Of a DNA stretch of 64,000 bases, positions 37,329-45,850 are shown piece by piece. Source of the stretch: Aestuariibacter sp. Lineage in GTDB: Bacteria; Pseudomonadota; Gammaproteobacteria; Enterobacterales; Alteromonadaceae. The position numbers and the translations under genes were made by a program. Location: the NCBI GenBank assembly GCA_017794925.1, contig CP051238.1:1411186-1475185 (forward strand), given 5' to 3'. Below the pieces are notes generated by a model. The model was not told the origin of the DNA. It saw nothing but the letters and a program-made list of their open reading frames with translations, and searched no databases. Every line of letters starts with the position of its first letter. Position 1 is the first letter of the stretch.

Positions 37329-38798
37329 GTGACTATTCAACTGAACCAAACTGCGCTGGCTGCGCTACCAGACACCGTACGCGCGCCATCATACGATCGT
37401 TCAGCGCTCACGCCTGGCATATTGCATATAGGTATTGGTAATTTCCACCGTTCTCATCAGGCTATGTATCTACATAAATTGTTTGAGCAAGGTAAAGATC
37501 ATGACTGGGCTATTATTGGCTGCGGCGTTAAGTCGTTCGACGCAGCTATGCGTAGCAAGCTCGAGAAACAGAATTGGCTCACCACCGTAGTCGAACTCGA
37601 TGAAGACGCTTTGAGTGCAGACGTGTGTGGGTCAATGATTGATTTTCTGGATATTGACGCTGACACCGTAGTAAGCGCACTCAGCCGGCCGGAAATTCGT
37701 ATTGTGTCTCTGACCATCACCGAAGGTGGGTATTTTATTGATGCTAAAACCGGTGGCTTCCAACAGGATCACCCGGATATTCAATCGGACGTTGCTACGC
37801 CAGATTCCCCGAAGACGGTGTTCGGCATTTTGCTTAAAGGCTTACAATGTCGTCGTGATGCAGGGCTGCCTCCTTTTACCATCATGACCTGTGATAACGT
37901 GCCTCACAACGGCGATGTGACCCGTCAAACACTTACAAGTTTAGCCAGCTTGATAGATCCTGATTTGGCCACTTGGATTGATGCATCGGTTGCTTTCCCC
38001 AATTCGATGGTCGACTGTATTACCCCCGCGACTACCCCGCGTGAAATAAACCGCCTTGCCTATGAGTTTGGTATTGAAGATGCGTCTCCGGTATTTTGTG
38101 AACCGTTTCGTCAATGGGTAATCGAAGACAATTTCCCGCAAGGGCGTCCGGCGTTGGAGGAGGCTGGTGTAGAATTCGTTGACGATGTTACTGCCCATGA
38201 ATTTATGAAGCTACGTATATTGAACGGTGGTCATGCTGCATTGGCTTTCCCTTCAGCGTTGCTGTCATTGGAGTTTGTGCACGAGGGTATGCTGCATCCG
38301 TTGGTGAGAGACTATGTGCGCAAGATTATCACTGAAGAAGCTATTCCGACACTTTCACCGGTGCCGGGCACAGACTTTAATGAATACCTTAATCTGATTG
38401 AGCGCCGGTTTGCAAACCCGGAAATTGGCGACACGATCGCACGGCTTTGTACTGATTCGTCAAACCGTCTGCCTAAGTTTATATTACCAATAACTCAGGC
38501 AAACCTGGACAATGGCGGTTCGGTAGAAGGTACCGCCCTTGTGATTGCGCTTTGGTGTCGTTACTGTGCATTTACCGCCGATAGTTCGAATAATGTTGAA
38601 TTAAATGACGAGCAGGCAGTGCGTTTACAGGAACTGGCTATAGAAGCAGAAAGTGCGCCTGAGTCCTTCCTTGGGATGGAAGACATCCTGGGGGAGCTAG
38701 GTAACAATGAGCATTTTGCAGAAGCCTTTACGCGCTGGTTACGGAAATTATGGCACGAGGGAACCAGTGCCTGCTTAACGGCCTATATTAACGCTTAA
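37329..38798 (+). CDS. Polyol dehydrogenase (mannitol dehydrogenase family), paralogue 2
   Basis: The 489-residue long-chain dehydrogenase has HIGIGNFHRSHQA (residues 33-45), the TCDNVPHNGD motif near 187 and catalytic Lys294, Asn299 and His302 in MKLRILNGGH. It belongs to the same family as the product of 27947-29464 but comes from the ABC importer arm. In Pseudomonas and Rhodobacter mannitol/arabitol/sorbitol loci such an enzyme (MtlD/MtlK type) sits directly behind the importer genes, the same order as here. It starts at GTG 37329, with GGAG 7 bases upstream. A GC-rich hairpin lies downstream. Confidence 0.9.
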   Translation: MTIQLNQTALAALPDTVRAPSYDRSALTPGILHIGIGNFHRSHQAMYLHKLFEQGKDHDWAIIGCGVKSFDAAMRSKLEKQNWLTTVVELDEDALSADVCGSMIDFLDIDADTVVSALSRPEIRIVSLTITEGGYFIDAKTGGFQQDHPDIQSDVATPDSPKTVFGILLKGLQCRRDAGLPPFTIMTCDNVPHNGDVTRQTLTSLASLIDPDLATWIDASVAFPNSMVDCITPATTPREINRLAYEFGIEDASPVFCEPFRQWVIEDNFPQGRPALEEAGVEFVDDVTAHEFMKLRILNGGHAALAFPSALLSLEFVHEGMLHPLVRDYVRKIITEEAIPTLSPVPGTDFNEYLNLIERRFANPEIGDTIARLCTDSSNRLPKFILPITQANLDNGGSVEGTALVIALWCRYCAFTADSSNNVELNDEQAVRLQELAIEAESAPESFLGMEDILGELGNNEHFAEAFTRWLRKLWHEGTSACLTAYINA

Positions 38799-38808
38799 CA
38801 CTCAGTAA

Positions 38809-38840
38809 GGCGTTGCCTGCGTTTCATGGCGGGCGACGCC
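38809..38840 (+). terminator. GC-rich stem-loop after the dehydrogenase gene
   Basis: A 12-bp stem with two G-T wobbles (38809-38820 with 38829-38840) and an 8-nt loop begins 10 bp after the stop. There is no T tract, so it is either a weak terminator or a 3'-end stabiliser. Confidence 0.5.
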
Positions 38841-38918
38841 AAGTACTGCAAAATTCATCGACAATACACGACAATTCCATTACCGTTTCAGACCGCTTTT
38901 GAGCACGAGGCACGGATA

Positions 38919-38936
38919 CCGGAATGACCATTCCGG
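38919..38936. promoter_or_regulatory. Short palindrome upstream of the HAD-SorC gene pair
   Basis: A 7-bp perfect dyad (CCGGAAT-GACC-ATTCCGG) lies about 60 bp before the HAD phosphatase start. It may be an operator or a leader hairpin; no other copy was noticed in the window. Confidence 0.35.
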
Positions 38937-38995
38937 CGTTTAGTACGAATGTCTAAAGCAAATACTGTAACCTATGCGTAAGCGAGAACATCAAC

Positions 38996-39661
38996 ATGGC
39001 TGAAAATACCCAGGATATTGCCTTCGTCATTTTTGATTGCGATGGCGTACTGATCGACAGTGAAGTACTCAGTATGAAAGTCTGGGCCAGCTTGCTACAC
39101 GAGCATGGTGTGCATATTGACCAGCAGTACTTTTTCGAACATTTTTTAGGTCGCAGCTTCGAACATGTGCAATCCGTTATTTTAAAAGATTTTAACCTGG
39201 TCGTGGACTCGGCTATGGCAAGTCGGTTTGCAGATGAACTGAAAACGATTTTTGAGCAGCAACTCTCACCTACAGACGGTATTATTGAGGTATTGTCATC
39301 GCTTACTGTGCCTTATTGTCTGGCAACCAGCAGTAGTCGTGAGCGCACTCGGATAGCGCTGAGTGCTACCGGTCTGAATCGCTATTTCAGTGAAGCGAAG
39401 ATATTTACGGCTGCAGATGTAACCCGCGGTAAACCTGCGCCGGATTTATTTCTGCATGCGGCGAAGAGAAATAGTGTATCGCCGTCTCATTGCCTGGTTT
39501 TTGAAGACTCCGCTCCGGGACTACAAGCGGCAAAAGCAGCCGACATGCACTGGCTGCATTATGTGGGGGGGACGCACATGTCGCAAACTGCTGGAAAACG
39601 TGAGAATGCGCTGGCACACTGGCGAGATCTTAACACGCGATATCCGCATTTAATTGATTAG
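38996..39661 (+). CDS. HAD-superfamily sugar-phosphate phosphatase/mutase
   Basis: The 221-residue protein has HAD motif I FDCDGVLIDSE (residues 13-23), motif II near ATSSSRERT, and motifs III-IV with KPAPD and VFEDSAPG. The alpha-helical cap after motif I resembles the YieH/beta-phosphoglucomutase group. Such phosphatases in polyol loci probably remove sugar-phosphate side products or dephosphorylate hexitol phosphates. The SorC regulator begins 12 bp after its stop, so the two are co-transcribed. Confidence 0.87.
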   Translation: MAENTQDIAFVIFDCDGVLIDSEVLSMKVWASLLHEHGVHIDQQYFFEHFLGRSFEHVQSVILKDFNLVVDSAMASRFADELKTIFEQQLSPTDGIIEVLSSLTVPYCLATSSSRERTRIALSATGLNRYFSEAKIFTAADVTRGKPAPDLFLHAAKRNSVSPSHCLVFEDSAPGLQAAKAADMHWLHYVGGTHMSQTAGKRENALAHWRDLNTRYPHLID

Positions 39662-39673
39662 CAAGGCAAGAAA

Positions 39674-40630
39674 ATGGCATCAACACCTACCAATGAGAAC
39701 CAAAAGTTAGAGGAAGCTGCTCGGGCAGGATGGCTCTATTATGTGGCGGGTAAGACTCAGGATGAAATTGCAAAGCAGTTAAATACGTCACGTCAGTCTG
39801 CCCAAAGACTCGTTGCCCTGGCGGTATCCCAAGGTTTGATTAAAGTGCGTCTGGAACACCCTATTCGACACTGCATGGAGCTTGCTGATGCATTGCAGCG
39901 TCAATTTGGTCTTGCGCAATGTGAAGTCGTTCCAAGCGTGTCTGATGATCCAAATTCGACTATCGGACTGGCACAGGCGGGGGCAGCCGAAATTGAACGG
40001 CATTTAAAACATCGCCAGTCTAAAATCATTGCCTTTGGCACTGGACGGGTCCTGCGCGCGTGCGCTGATGAGTTACCCGCTTTACAGTGTCCACAACATC
40101 GCATTGTGTCACTCGTCGGGAATATAGCTCAGGATGGATCTGCAAGTCGTTATGACGTGGCCATTCACGTTGCCGAACGCATAGGTGCGCGACATTTTCC
40201 GATGCCAGTTCCGGTTATCGCCGGTAGCGAAGCAGACAAAGCACAGTGGCAACAACTCACTCATATCAATAATGTAAAAAGTCTGGCTGATCAGGCGGAT
40301 GTTGCGTTTGTGGGTATTGGTAACCTGGGCACGAAATCTCCTTTGCATATTGATGGGTTTATTGCCCAACACGAGTTGGCAGCGCTGGATGCCATGGGAG
40401 CCGCAGGAGAAGTAATAAGCTGGATTTATGATAGTGATGGTAAGCTAATCGACTCAGAAATTAATCGTCGTGTTACCAGTGCATCACTGGCGCCAGGAAA
40501 CGGTAAGGTGGTCATTGGTATTGCCGCCGGTCAGGAAAAAGTGCCTGCCATTTCGGGCGCACTAGAATCAGCAATGATTAACGGCTTGATTACTAACGAG
40601 TTCACCGCTGAAGCACTGTTAAAGCGATAA
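39674..40630 (+). CDS. SorC-family sugar-binding transcriptional regulator
   Basis: The 318-residue protein has an N-terminal helix-turn-helix (KTQDEIAKQLNTSRQSAQRL, about residues 27-46) and a C-terminal SorC/DeoR-like sugar-phosphate-binding domain with AFGTGRVLRA and VGIGNLGTKSP motifs. Relatives control sorbitol, mannitol and deoxyribose genes and respond to phosphorylated sugars. It lies at the end of the polyol locus and is the best candidate to control both arms from the 31192-31750 region. AAGG is 7 bases before the ATG. Confidence 0.92.
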   Translation: MASTPTNENQKLEEAARAGWLYYVAGKTQDEIAKQLNTSRQSAQRLVALAVSQGLIKVRLEHPIRHCMELADALQRQFGLAQCEVVPSVSDDPNSTIGLAQAGAAEIERHLKHRQSKIIAFGTGRVLRACADELPALQCPQHRIVSLVGNIAQDGSASRYDVAIHVAERIGARHFPMPVPVIAGSEADKAQWQQLTHINNVKSLADQADVAFVGIGNLGTKSPLHIDGFIAQHELAALDAMGAAGEVISWIYDSDGKLIDSEINRRVTSASLAPGNGKVVIGIAAGQEKVPAISGALESAMINGLITNEFTAEALLKR

Positions 40631-40788
40631 AAAGTACCAGCCTGATTGGCAACGTTTTCGTCCTTGGTTTTTTATCATTAACCAGGGCGTGAGGGCTAAA
40701 TCTATTTTTGCACTTCAATGACTAAAACTTGGCAAGGTATTTGACTGTAGTTTGAGTAAGACTTTCAAACTACAAAAAATTGACGCTC

Positions 40789-40974
40789 ATGAGACTACCT
40801 ACCAAAAGTTTAATCGCCAAAATCGAATCGCTGTCTGCACAAATGAACCCGGAACAACTCAGAGACTTTCTGGATGTACTGGATTCAATGGCCGTTATGG
40901 TTGAAGAAGCCAAAGCCCTGCCACCGTCAAAAGAAATGCCAAACCTGGCGAAGTTGAAAGTAGAGCTGCATTAG
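40789..40974 (+). CDS. Small hypothetical protein
   Basis: A 61-residue frame begins at ATG 40789 (a TTG at 40780 is also possible). It encodes an amphipathic, Leu/Glu-rich helical peptide. There is no clear ribosome site and no recognised domain. Codon use looks like coding sequence, and it ends in a short basic/acidic tail. It may be a real small protein or chance; confidence is low. Confidence 0.4.
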   Translation: MRLPTKSLIAKIESLSAQMNPEQLRDFLDVLDSMAVMVEEAKALPPSKEMPNLAKLKVELH

Positions 40975-41292
40975 CCAATTCGAGGCCGTTTAATGTGACC
41001 TGGGCTGATAGGTTTTTAAGCTATATAATCATTTTCGGTGCCATTTGTCACAGTGCTTCATCAAAACATGAAATATACTTTCATATAGCCGATTAATACT
41101 CAGCGTAAACGCATAGTGTACTGCTAAGTGTTCAGACTAAGTCCGGCTTCGCTATGCAGATATTGGCCTAAATTAATCTGTTTAAACAATAAAGTAAGTC
41201 AGATCACTATTCTCGTTCATGAGACGATGGTTTCAGATACGACGACCTTCCGAATTCTCCTTTTCTTTTTTTAGATGACGTTGTTGTGGAGG

Positions 41293-41320
41293 TCCCTGAT
41301 ATCGCTGCGCGATTCAGGGA
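41293..41320. repeat. REP-like palindrome
   Basis: TCCCTGA-ATCGC pairs with GCGAT-TCAGGGA (41293-41299/41301-41305 with 41309-41313/41314-41320; one bulged base). A degenerate copy of the arm recurs at 41355-41368. It lies in the 558-bp gene-poor stretch 40975-41532. The composition (CCCTGA...TCAGGG with GATGACGGG next to it) resembles dispersed intergenic repeats of gammaproteobacteria. Confidence 0.55.
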
Positions 41321-41438
41321 TGACGGGTAAGCGGGATCCAAAGATGACGAGAAAAGGGATTCAGGGATGTTAATTCCTAGACAGGATTCGTCGTTTTTTT
41401 CAACAAAAATTAGCTTTCCGTTCAACACCATAGCTCAA

Positions 41439-41509
41439 AAAATACACTTTATATGACAAGTTGACTTTACTTTTGTCTCGTTTTTATTACTATATGTAAA
41501 GTGTATTTT
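41439..41509. promoter_or_regulatory. Promoter-operator region of the XRE/membrane protein cluster
   Basis: AAAATACACTTTA (41439-41451) is repeated in perfect inverted form as TAAAGTGTATTTT (41497-41509). The second copy extends into a TAAAGT-N7-ACTTTA palindrome ending at 41515. A candidate promoter lies between them: TTTACT at 41466-41471 and TACTAT at 41488-41493 (16-bp spacer). The arrangement fits autoregulation by the XRE protein encoded two genes on. Confidence 0.5.
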
Positions 41510-41532
41510 ACTTTATGTAAGGTTTTAAAGAT

Positions 41533-41949
41533 ATGGGCAACGATAGTGGTATGTCCTGGCAACAGCAAAATAATAGAAACGTCCGTCGATTGGGTATGTG
41601 GACAGCGGCATGGTTAGTGAGCCTGGCTGCAGTGTTTTTCGGGCATAAATACCTGTGGGATGGCAATCAGGCATTCACAGCTGGCGTTGTGGCTATCAAT
41701 GTCGTGATCGGCGGCTTTATGATTTGGGCCAATAAGCAACATTTGCAAGGGCTTGACGAGCTACAGCGGAAAATGCAGTTAGAGGCCATGGGGCTGTCGT
41801 TGGGTGTCGGTATGGTACTTGGTTTTGCTTATTCTGCACTGGACTCGACAGGCGTGATTCCTTTCCGTGCTGAAATCTCCCATTTGGCAGTAATCATGTC
41901 GCTGAGTTACTTGATTGGTTTAGTCATTGGAGTAAGGAAGTATCAATGA
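41533..41949 (+). CDS. Small four-helix membrane protein paired with an XRE regulator
   Basis: The 138-residue protein has a polar N-terminus and four membrane helices (about residues 20-40, 45-65, 85-108 and 115-135). The cytoplasmic loop carries LDELQRKMQLEA. Similar short membrane proteins next to 60-70-residue XRE regulators are common in proteobacteria, but I know of no established function. The XRE gene overlaps its end by 4 bp (ATGA). AAGG lies about 10 bases before the ATG. Confidence 0.82.
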   Translation: MGNDSGMSWQQQNNRNVRRLGMWTAAWLVSLAAVFFGHKYLWDGNQAFTAGVVAINVVIGGFMIWANKQHLQGLDELQRKMQLEAMGLSLGVGMVLGFAYSALDSTGVIPFRAEISHLAVIMSLSYLIGLVIGVRKYQ

Positions 41950-42137
41950 AAAACCGGTTAAAAGTATTGCGTGCAGAGCGCGACTGGACACAGGCCGATC
42001 TGGCTGAACGGTTGGATGTATCCAGGCAAACCATCAACGCCATCGAGAAGGGAAAGTTCGACCCGAGTTTACCGTTGGCATTTAAGGCAGCCAGATTATT
42101 TGAACTGGCAATTGAAGACATCTTTCAAGACGAATAA
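41946..42137 (+). CDS. XRE-family helix-turn-helix regulator
   Basis: The 63-residue single-domain regulator has the five-helix XRE/Cro fold, with TQADLAERLDVSRQTINAIE as the DNA-binding helix pair (about residues 16-35). Its start overlaps the preceding membrane protein gene by 4 bp, indicating coupled translation. The inverted repeat at 41439-41509 in front of the operon is a plausible operator. It probably controls its own operon, including the tandem small membrane proteins downstream. Confidence 0.93.
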   Translation: MKNRLKVLRAERDWTQADLAERLDVSRQTINAIEKGKFDPSLPLAFKAARLFELAIEDIFQDE

Positions 42138-42158
42138 ATTAAACAAAAGGAAATGACA

Positions 42159-42347
42159 ATGAACTTTTTAAAAAGCTTGTATAACAAACCCGAACTATTT
42201 AGTGCCGTTATTTTTGCGATGAGTATACTGGTTATTAGCTACCTGGTGGGCGATCATGAAAATGCCGGTGCGCTGATTTCAATCTTACTGGGTATCTACT
42301 TTGCGGTATTTCAGCGGGTTAAAACTCACAGCAAAAAATGTTGCTAA
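42159..42347 (+). CDS. Small membrane protein with VGDHENA motif, copy 1
   Basis: The 62-residue protein has two membrane helices joined by YLVGDHENAGAL and a short C-terminus ending in KKCC. The ATG at 42159 has AAAAGGA 8 bases before it; the ATG at 42153 is too close. A paralogue follows at 42386. Function unknown; it belongs to the XRE-regulated cluster by position. Confidence 0.72.
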   Translation: MNFLKSLYNKPELFSAVIFAMSILVISYLVGDHENAGALISILLGIYFAVFQRVKTHSKKCC

Positions 42348-42385
42348 TCAAAGAACGTTATTGCGTAAACAACCGGGGATAAATT

Positions 42386-42607
42386 ATGACTATTCTGGCC
42401 AAACTGAAATGCAAGCCGCGTTTGACTGTTGCACTGACCTTTGCATTCGTCATGCTGTTATCTGCGTTTTTAGTCGGTGATCACGAAAATGCCAGTACAC
42501 TGGTACTTGTACTGATTGGTGCATATGTCATCGTCGCTGAGCAAATACCGGGTAAGACCACTGATGCAAAACAATGCAAGCCTTGTAAAGTCAGCGGTGG
42601 CGTGTGA
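42386..42607 (+). CDS. Small membrane protein with VGDHENA motif, copy 2
   Basis: The 73-residue protein has the same layout as the preceding one: a short basic N-terminus, a helix, FLVGDHENASTL, a second helix. It ends in a tail with two Cys (QCKPCK). The identical VGDHENA between the helices shows that the pair arose by duplication. GGGGA lies 7 bases before the ATG. The CxxC in the tail could bind metal or form a disulfide. Function unknown. Confidence 0.75.
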   Translation: MTILAKLKCKPRLTVALTFAFVMLLSAFLVGDHENASTLVLVLIGAYVIVAEQIPGKTTDAKQCKPCKVSGGV

Positions 42608-42616
42608 TCGGTGTCG

Positions 42617-43417
42617 ATGGATAATAAACAACATTCAGTTAGCCCTGACTATCAGCGTCAGGGCTTTGTTGTTTTAAAGGGGTTCGTTGAAGAACAAGAA
42701 AGATCCAGTCTGTTAGCTGTAGTGAATGAATTTCATCAGCAATGGCTCCGTAAAAACGCCGAATTTTATACCGAAAGAGCGATTAACTCCGCTTATCTTA
42801 CAGCCAGCACTTCTCTAAATGATACGCAGCGGCAAGTGTTGTTTAATTTTATTGGCTCACACCGCATCATGGCACTGGCGTATGCGCTGTTAGGCAAGCA
42901 ACCAGCATTTATGAATACCCAGTTGTTTTTTGATCCCGCTAACCCGGATCAGAAAAATTACTGGCATCGGGACGCGCAATATCATTTGTCACTGGATGAA
43001 CAGCGCGAAGCGCTTTCGGGGCCACAAGTACTGCATTTTCGTTTTGCATTAGTCGACGAGCCTGGCTTAGACGTGATTCCGGCAAGTCATATTAACTGGG
43101 ACACGGCTGAAGAACTGGACGTGCGAATGGGCAACAACGGCAAAGCGCCACACCATGACCTGCCTAATCAAAAGCGTATATCGTTAAAGGCCGGCGACCT
43201 GTTGATCTTCAGTGCCAACCTTATCCACCGGGGTATCTATGGTATGGACAGACGGGCGTTGGATGTCCTGTTTTGCGACCCGGAACCGGATATTTTGAAG
43301 TATGCTAACCCTGACTGCTTACCGCATGGAAAACAGCTAATTCCCATTGATGACCCCACTGCATTTACTGTCACTACACACTGTCTTGCTAACGATGAAC
43401 GCTGTAAAAGAGTGTGA
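42617..43417 (+). CDS. Phytanoyl-CoA dioxygenase (PhyH) family protein
   Basis: The 266-residue Fe(II)/2-oxoglutarate dioxygenase has the first two metal ligands in YWHRDAQ (His and Asp) and the third His with a downstream 2-oxoglutarate-binding Arg in IHRGIYGMDRRA. Relatives hydroxylate various small molecules, from phytanoyl-CoA to ectoine and antibiotics; the substrate is not evident. The ATG at 42617 was chosen over GTG at 42611, but neither has a strong ribosome site. The gene starts 9 bp after the VGDHENA copy 2, so it may be the last gene of that cluster. Confidence 0.85.
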   Translation: MDNKQHSVSPDYQRQGFVVLKGFVEEQERSSLLAVVNEFHQQWLRKNAEFYTERAINSAYLTASTSLNDTQRQVLFNFIGSHRIMALAYALLGKQPAFMNTQLFFDPANPDQKNYWHRDAQYHLSLDEQREALSGPQVLHFRFALVDEPGLDVIPASHINWDTAEELDVRMGNNGKAPHHDLPNQKRISLKAGDLLIFSANLIHRGIYGMDRRALDVLFCDPEPDILKYANPDCLPHGKQLIPIDDPTAFTVTTHCLANDERCKRV

Positions 43418-43563
43418 TTGTGGGTAAATTTCTGCATTATCTTTTATAACGCTTACAATTATGAGAACAAGGTGAAGAACTACGTCTTACTCTAGTTGCT
43501 ATAAGTCGCCTAGCCAAAATGAAAATTATTAGCTAATAAAACAGAGATTCACAGGATGCACAC

Positions 43564-45093
43564 ATGAGTGAACAAAAGTACATTGTTGCCCTGGACCAGG
43601 GGACTACCAGTTCCAGAACAATAATACTGGACCATGACGCTAATATTGTAGCCGTTGCCCAACGCGAGTTTGAACAAATTTACCCTCACGCTGGGTGGGT
43701 CGAACATGATCCTATGGATATTTATGCGAGTCAAAGTTCGACGCTGACTGAAGCACTAGGCAAGTCGGGCATTCGCAGTGACCAGATTGCGGCTATTGGC
43801 ATTACAAATCAGCGTGAATCCGTCGTGGTCTGGAACAAAGAAACGGGCAAACCTGTTTATAACGCGATTGTTTGGCAGTGTCGCCGCACTGCTGATATTT
43901 GCGATAACTTACGGCAACAAGGGCATGAGGACTACATTCGCGAAGCAACGGGGTTGGTGTTGGATCCCTACTTTTCCGGGACAAAGGTAAAATGGATTTT
44001 GGACAACGTACCCGGTGCATTGGAGGATGCCCAGGCTGGAAAGTTGCTATTCGGTACCATTGATACCTGGCTGCTATGGAAGATGACACAGGGCAATGTA
44101 CACGTCACTGATTATACAAATGCGTCCCGTACGCTACTTTTTAACATCAATACTCTCAGTTGGGATCAAATCATTCTTGACTTGCTCGGCGTGCCAAGTT
44201 CTATGCTGCCTGAAGTAAAACCTTCCTCCTTGGTTTACGGGCATACTAACATCGGCGGTAAAGATGGCACTCGTATTCCCATAGCGGGTATTGCCGGCGA
44301 TCAGCAGGCTGCGCTATTTGGTCAAATGTGCGTTGAAGCCGGGCAGGCTAAAAATACATACGGCACCGGTTGCTTCCTGCTTATGAATACGGGCAGTGAA
44401 AAAGTGAATTCAACAAATGGTTTGCTGACGACATTGGCATGCGGTGCTAAAGGCGAACCCGTTTACGCATTAGAAGGTGCGGTATTTATGGGCGGAGCAT
44501 CAGTTCAATGGCTACGGGATGAGCTAAAATTAATGGCCGACGCCAAGGATTCGGAATATTTTGCGACAAAAGTCGACTCAGCTAATGGCGTCTATGTAGT
44601 GCCTGCTTTTACCGGTTTGGGCGCACCATACTGGAACCCTCACGCTCGTGGCACTATTGTTGGCCTGACTCGAGGTGTTAACTCCAACCATGTGATTAGA
44701 GCGACGCTTGAAAGTATCGCTTATCAAACGCGGGATGTTCTGGATGCAATGCAGGCTGATTCAGGGATTCAACTAACAAGCCTTAAAGTCGATGGTGGAG
44801 CGGTGGCAAATAACTTTCTCATGCAGTTTCAGGCCGATGTGCTGGACGCCGAAGTTAATCGTCCTAGGGTGACAGAAGTTACTGCTCTAGGTGCGGCCTA
44901 CCTTGCGGGATTGGCGGTTGGCTTTTGGAAAGATATTAGCGAGTTAAAAAACAAGGCTGAACTGGAACGTACGTTTGTGCCTGCTTCAGATGAAAGTAAG
45001 CGCAGCCGTCGTTATAACGGTTGGAGGCGTGCTGTTAAATGTGCCCAGTTATGGGCTTCGCTCCGAGATGATGATTTTCAGGAGCAGGATTAA
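43564..45093 (+). CDS. glpK: Glycerol kinase
   Basis: The 509-residue FGGY-family kinase opens with [15 protein letters not shown] and has HAGWVEHDP, the FGGY-1 region [17 protein letters not shown] and FGGY-2 [21 protein letters not shown] split by the family spacing. These are the typical glycerol kinase signatures. It phosphorylates glycerol to glycerol 3-phosphate. No glpF, glpD or glpR is nearby, so the gene is an orphan here. AGGA lies 9 bases before the ATG. Confidence 0.95.
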   Translation: MSEQKYIVALDQGTTSSRTIILDHDANIVAVAQREFEQIYPHAGWVEHDPMDIYASQSSTLTEALGKSGIRSDQIAAIGITNQRESVVVWNKETGKPVYNAIVWQCRRTADICDNLRQQGHEDYIREATGLVLDPYFSGTKVKWILDNVPGALEDAQAGKLLFGTIDTWLLWKMTQGNVHVTDYTNASRTLLFNINTLSWDQIILDLLGVPSSMLPEVKPSSLVYGHTNIGGKDGTRIPIAGIAGDQQAALFGQMCVEAGQAKNTYGTGCFLLMNTGSEKVNSTNGLLTTLACGAKGEPVYALEGAVFMGGASVQWLRDELKLMADAKDSEYFATKVDSANGVYVVPAFTGLGAPYWNPHARGTIVGLTRGVNSNHVIRATLESIAYQTRDVLDAMQADSGIQLTSLKVDGGAVANNFLMQFQADVLDAEVNRPRVTEVTALGAAYLAGLAVGFWKDISELKNKAELERTFVPASDESKRSRRYNGWRRAVKCAQLWASLRDDDFQEQD

Positions 45094-45185
45094 TACTGCA
45101 AGGCGAAAGTCGTCTTTTATCGATTGGGTATTCGCTAGCTCTTTCCCATACAGCAAAAATCGTAGAGAATATTGCCTTTCTTAAA

Positions 45186-45208
45186 GGCCGAAGGACGAGC
45201 CTTCGGCC
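45186..45208 (+). other. Stem-loop in the efpL leader
   Basis: GGCCGAAGG (45186-45194) pairs perfectly with CCTTCGGCC (45200-45208) around a 5-nt loop. It lies about 20 bases before the efpL start. No T tract follows. It could be the glpK 3' end or a leader structure. Confidence 0.55.
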
Positions 45209-45228
45209 AGTTATTGCAGGATTATCCC

Positions 45229-45804
45229 ATGCCAAAGGCTAGCGAAATTAAAAAGAACAACACCATCGTGTTTAACGGTAAAACCTGTATTGTGCGTGAT
45301 ATTGAACGCTCTGTACCCCAAGGCCGCGCTGGTGGCAGCATCTACCGTATGCGTATGTACGATGTGGTAAGTGGTGCCAAGTTTGACGAAACATTCAAAG
45401 ATTCAGACATGCTGGACATGGCGGATTTGGTGCGACGCCCTGCAATGTTCTCTTACATGGATGGTGATGAGTTTGTCTTCATGGACAAAGAGGATTACAC
45501 CCCTTATCACCTGAATAAAGAGTCTATTGCGGACGAAGCGCTGTTCATTAACGAAGAAACCGACGGTATTCAGGTATTGATCGTAAGTGAAGTGCCGGTA
45601 GCTTTGGATCTGCCTATGAGCGTTGAGCTGCAGGTTGTGGAAACCGACCCGTCCATCAAAGGTGCATCTGCGACGTCGCGCACTAAGCCTGCTACGCTTT
45701 CAACAGGCCTGGTTGTTCAGGTGCCTGAATACATCAGCACTGGCGAGTGGATTAAGGTGAACACCGAAGAGCGTAAATTCCAGAGCCGTGCCGACAAGCA
45801 TTAA
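45229..45804 (+). CDS. efpL: Elongation factor P-like protein EfpL (YeiP)
   Basis: The 191-residue three-domain EF-P paralogue has an N-terminal KOW-like domain whose loop ([14 protein letters not shown], about residues 31-44) lacks the modified Lys of EF-P and instead has the Arg-containing EfpL loop. Two OB domains follow. EfpL rescues ribosomes stalled at polyproline and related motifs. The ATG at 45229 has AGGA 7 bases before it; the open frame extends 19 codons upstream without a ribosome site. A hairpin follows the stop at 45819. Confidence 0.9.
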   Translation: MPKASEIKKNNTIVFNGKTCIVRDIERSVPQGRAGGSIYRMRMYDVVSGAKFDETFKDSDMLDMADLVRRPAMFSYMDGDEFVFMDKEDYTPYHLNKESIADEALFINEETDGIQVLIVSEVPVALDLPMSVELQVVETDPSIKGASATSRTKPATLSTGLVVQVPEYISTGEWIKVNTEERKFQSRADKH

Positions 45805-45818
45805 TCTGTGATTGGTAT

Positions 45819-45845
45819 AGCCCCTGTTTATTAAACACAGGGGCT
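45819..45845. terminator. Bidirectional stem-loop between convergent genes
   Basis: A 9-bp perfect stem (45819-45827 with 45837-45845, 9-nt loop) lies between the efpL stop and the metallo-hydrolase stop. Neither side has a good T tract, so it is a weak terminator or 3'-end stabiliser. Confidence 0.6.
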
Positions 45846-45850
45846 AAACA

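Noticed and set aside
41280..41400. CRISPR-like array
   Set aside because: There is one palindrome with a degenerate second arm, no regular spacing and no cas genes.
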